DNA of 64,000 bases from Nymphaea colorata (lineage: Eukaryota; Streptophyta; Magnoliopsida; Nymphaeales; Nymphaeaceae). Position 1 is the stretch's first letter. Each line of letters starts with the position of its first letter. The notes beneath the pieces were generated by a model. It saw only the letters and a list, made by a program, of their open reading frames with translations, made no database searches and was not told where the DNA came from. Of this stretch, positions 61,831-64,000 are shown one piece after another. Position numbers and translations under genes: made by a program. The stretch spans positions 6,355,205-6,419,204 of the forward strand of contig NC_045138.2 of assembly GCF_008831285.2 (NCBI RefSeq), written 5' to 3'.

Positions 61831-62076
61831 AGCAAACGGTTCAAGTTTGGAAGCTGTACATATAAAGAAAAAAATCCATGCATTTAAGTATTCAATAATA
61901 AGGATGGAAATTTTAGGTTTCATTATTAATAATGGTCCCAAATACTGACATATAAAGTAGCAAACGGTTCAAGTTTGGAAGCTGTACATATAAAGAAAAA
62001 AATCCATGCATTTAAGTATTCAATAATAAGGATGGAAATTTTAGGTTTCATTATTAATAATGGTCCCAAATACTGA
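61829..62076. repeat. 128-bp-period tandem duplication
   Basis: 61829-61948 and 61957-62076 are identical by eye over 120 bp, separated by 8 bp. It is therefore a recent event. Confidence 0.95.
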
Positions 62077-62229
62077 TGGTCCAACCTTTTGTTTAGCAAA
62101 ACTAGCTATACAACAGAAGCAGTTACTCATACTTTACATGAAGATGGTTAAACATAGCTACAATATCAAAAGAGGTGTCAATATGGAGCATAACAAACAT
62201 GTGACTGAACCTATTAAGCGAGAAATGAG

Positions 62230-63388
62230 AGTTGGAACACGAAATGCTATATCCTTCAATTAGAATACAATTGCTAAGGACACAAGTTAGCCATTTATGA
62301 TTCCAAAACTTTATCAAGCCTTCTTCAATCCTCCATTTAACGGTATTGGCAATTCCTTTCCAGCTATTGGAGAGGCCTTTAAAGAACCATAACCAAGAGG
62401 AGTTCTTGAATATCTCATGAGACCAGAAAGTGTCATTTCAGAGGTAATACCTGCAGAGCAAGAAGAGCAATTTGACTTTGACTAATTTCACAAACATCAT
62501 TAATGTCTACCTTACCTTCCTTAATCAAATGACTCATCACATTCCAAGAAATGAGATGTCTGAATCCAGTCTGAGAAGAGGAGTCCCAAAGGAAGGAAGA
62601 TATGGGAGATTAGATTTCTTTAATGACCCTCACAAGAAGACGGAATACTACTGCCCAATATTGAATAATGTAAATTATTACATGATTTATAAGGCACAAC
62701 CTGCCAAAAAACAAGACGAGCCTTCACTTCCGACTGCCATGCTGCTTGTTAACTTTGAGAATTATGCACTCACACCATTCCTCTCTCAACCGGTCATGGA
62801 ACAGTGAGACTCGAAGTTAACGAATGGAAAAACTCCTGACCAACCAATCTTGCACAGAGCTAATCCAAAGGACCATCAAATCGTCCACATGAAATGGACA
62901 TACTGACTGGAGTTAATCCTAAGCCCCACGCAATTGGACAACTTCTCCAACATAGATTCCACCATTTTCAAGGGATTGACCTTTGCCAAAAAAAATAGCA
63001 GCACATCACACATGAAGAAGACTATCACTGAACACTTACCCTCACAGGGGAAGGATGTGCGAAGAAAACTCTTTATCTCTAGCATATTCATAGACAAAAC
63101 TAAAGAAGGCCTCTATGACAATAATAAAAAGATAAGGGGAAAATGGTCACCCAGCCTCATACCTCGTTTTAGGTTAAAAAACCTACCTGGGCTACCATTC
63201 GCCAAAACTGCTGCCAAAGCAATAGAGACATAGGTGAAAACTCTATTTCAACATTCTTAATTAAACTCTAGATGTAATTGGGTAGATATAAGGAACAACC
63301 AATTCACCCTGTCATAAGACTGAGAGATCAAGTTTGAGATAAACCTTTTGAGAACATTCTTCATTTTGTTCTCCCTAGGTAACTTTTG
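62230..63388 (-). pseudogene. L1-type LINE ORF2 relic, right flank
   Basis: A diverged copy of the array LINE: NSSWLWFFKGLSN and WRIEEGLIKFWNHKW (about 62390-62290), SFLWDSS (about 62590), DVLLFFLAKVNPLKM (about 63020-62980), and a shortened 5' part with an internal deletion near 63340. It stops at 63388, where NB-ARC gene DNA begins. It shares blocks and order with 16780-18250 of unit 1. Confidence 0.85.
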
Positions 63389-64000
63389 CCCAGATTTTCA
63401 GGCAGACCCCTAAACGTGTGACTCAAATCAATAAAAACTGTTCACTTCCATTTTAAAAAGAGGAGTGACCATGTAGGAAAAGAATAAGCTTCATAGAATC
63501 AAACAACAAGACAATAAATGTCATTTTTTGTGAAGAATTAGGAAAACTTATTTACATAAAAGAATAGAAATAAAAATGTTCTATTTTTTATCAAACGAAG
63601 CTTATAATTAATCATATTTAAATTTGATAAAAGCAACTTAAGTTCAAAGATCAAAAAGTAGTTGCACTTTACATTTAATTATCTAATTTATCTCCTGGAG
63701 GTAACATATGACATTAGCAAGGACACAATTCCGAGTATTGCAAATGGGCCAAATCTGGGTCACGAGCTATTTGAGACCACCATACATTAACCAACATAAT
63801 CAGATCTAGATCTGGTATGAAAACTATGTGAGGATTCAGATCTAATACCTCTTTAGCACTGACACGCGACCCATTTGGCTGGTCAAATGGTCACCCTCAT
63901 AAAGTCTCAAAAGTAGGGATATAAACGGGTAAGACATATCAGATTATCGAACAAATACCGAATCCATTTAACTGGATGTGGTAAAAAAATTAGATCCATT
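63389..64000 (-). pseudogene. Partial duplicate of NB-ARC exon edge and intron
   Basis: Matches 55848-56465. About 34 bp of exon (the RGLPENLG-like frame and TCACACG at the acceptor) remain at 63389-63422; the rest is intron DNA. The acceptor still ends in AG but has a weaker pyrimidine run. The exon is cut by LINE-derived DNA, so this copy cannot encode a normal NB-ARC. The copy continues past the window end. Confidence 0.8.

Overview
The window looks like nuclear DNA of a flowering plant. It is AT-rich and saturated with broken retroelements of the standard plant lineages (Ty1/copia, a Ty3/gypsy chromovirus, an L1-type LINE), with long (TA)n, (CA)n and (CT)n microsatellites, intron-like splice signals, and one exon of a plant NB-ARC (NLR) immune receptor. 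The species cannot be told from the sequence. No complete protein-coding gene was found. Nearly every reading frame of 60-130 codons is a transposon relic, a shadow of one, or a translated microsatellite.

Layout. 1-3.5 kb: two copia pol relics in opposite orientation, separated by copy 1 of an AT-rich dispersed repeat, here called R. 3.5-7.8 kb: a fold-back region (3.9-4.9 kb), then a composite repeat, here called X, which starts with a fold-back element called E. 8.5-11.3 kb: R copy 2, ending in a short inverted piece of R. 11.3-49.55 kb: a head-to-tail array of three large composite units. Unit 1 is 11316-27271 (15,956 bp), unit 2 is 27272-42365 (15,094 bp) and unit 3 is 42366-49552 (truncated). 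They look about 98-99% identical by eye. Each full unit carries, in order: AT-rich DNA with a (TA)n tract; a roughly 180-bp-arm inverted repeat made from a gene fragment; gene-like exon fragments with an intron; an X segment; an antisense LINE; a copia 5' LTR, primer-binding site and gag fragment; a rearranged antisense chromovirus; and a fold-back element E. 49.55-53.5 kb: R copy 3, so the array is flanked by direct copies of R. 53.5-57.2 kb: mostly unassigned, with one antisense NB-ARC exon (55.43-55.88 kb). 57.2-63.4 kb: a diverged relative of the array contents (E, X, LINE). 63.4-64.0 kb: a second copy of the NB-ARC exon edge and its intron, running off the window.

None of the pol genes is functional. 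Reading frames are interrupted, the gypsy RT catalytic motif reads FFDR in all three units, the copia integrase has lost an acidic residue, and unit 1 integrase has a 108-bp deletion. The interest lies in structure: a recent multi-kilobase tandem amplification with visible repair scars (a templated inverted filler at 48198-48222, a 39-bp-period duplication at the array end, microhomology deletions), a palindrome inside the gypsy repeats, and three copies of a gene-derived long hairpin that could be a small-RNA source.
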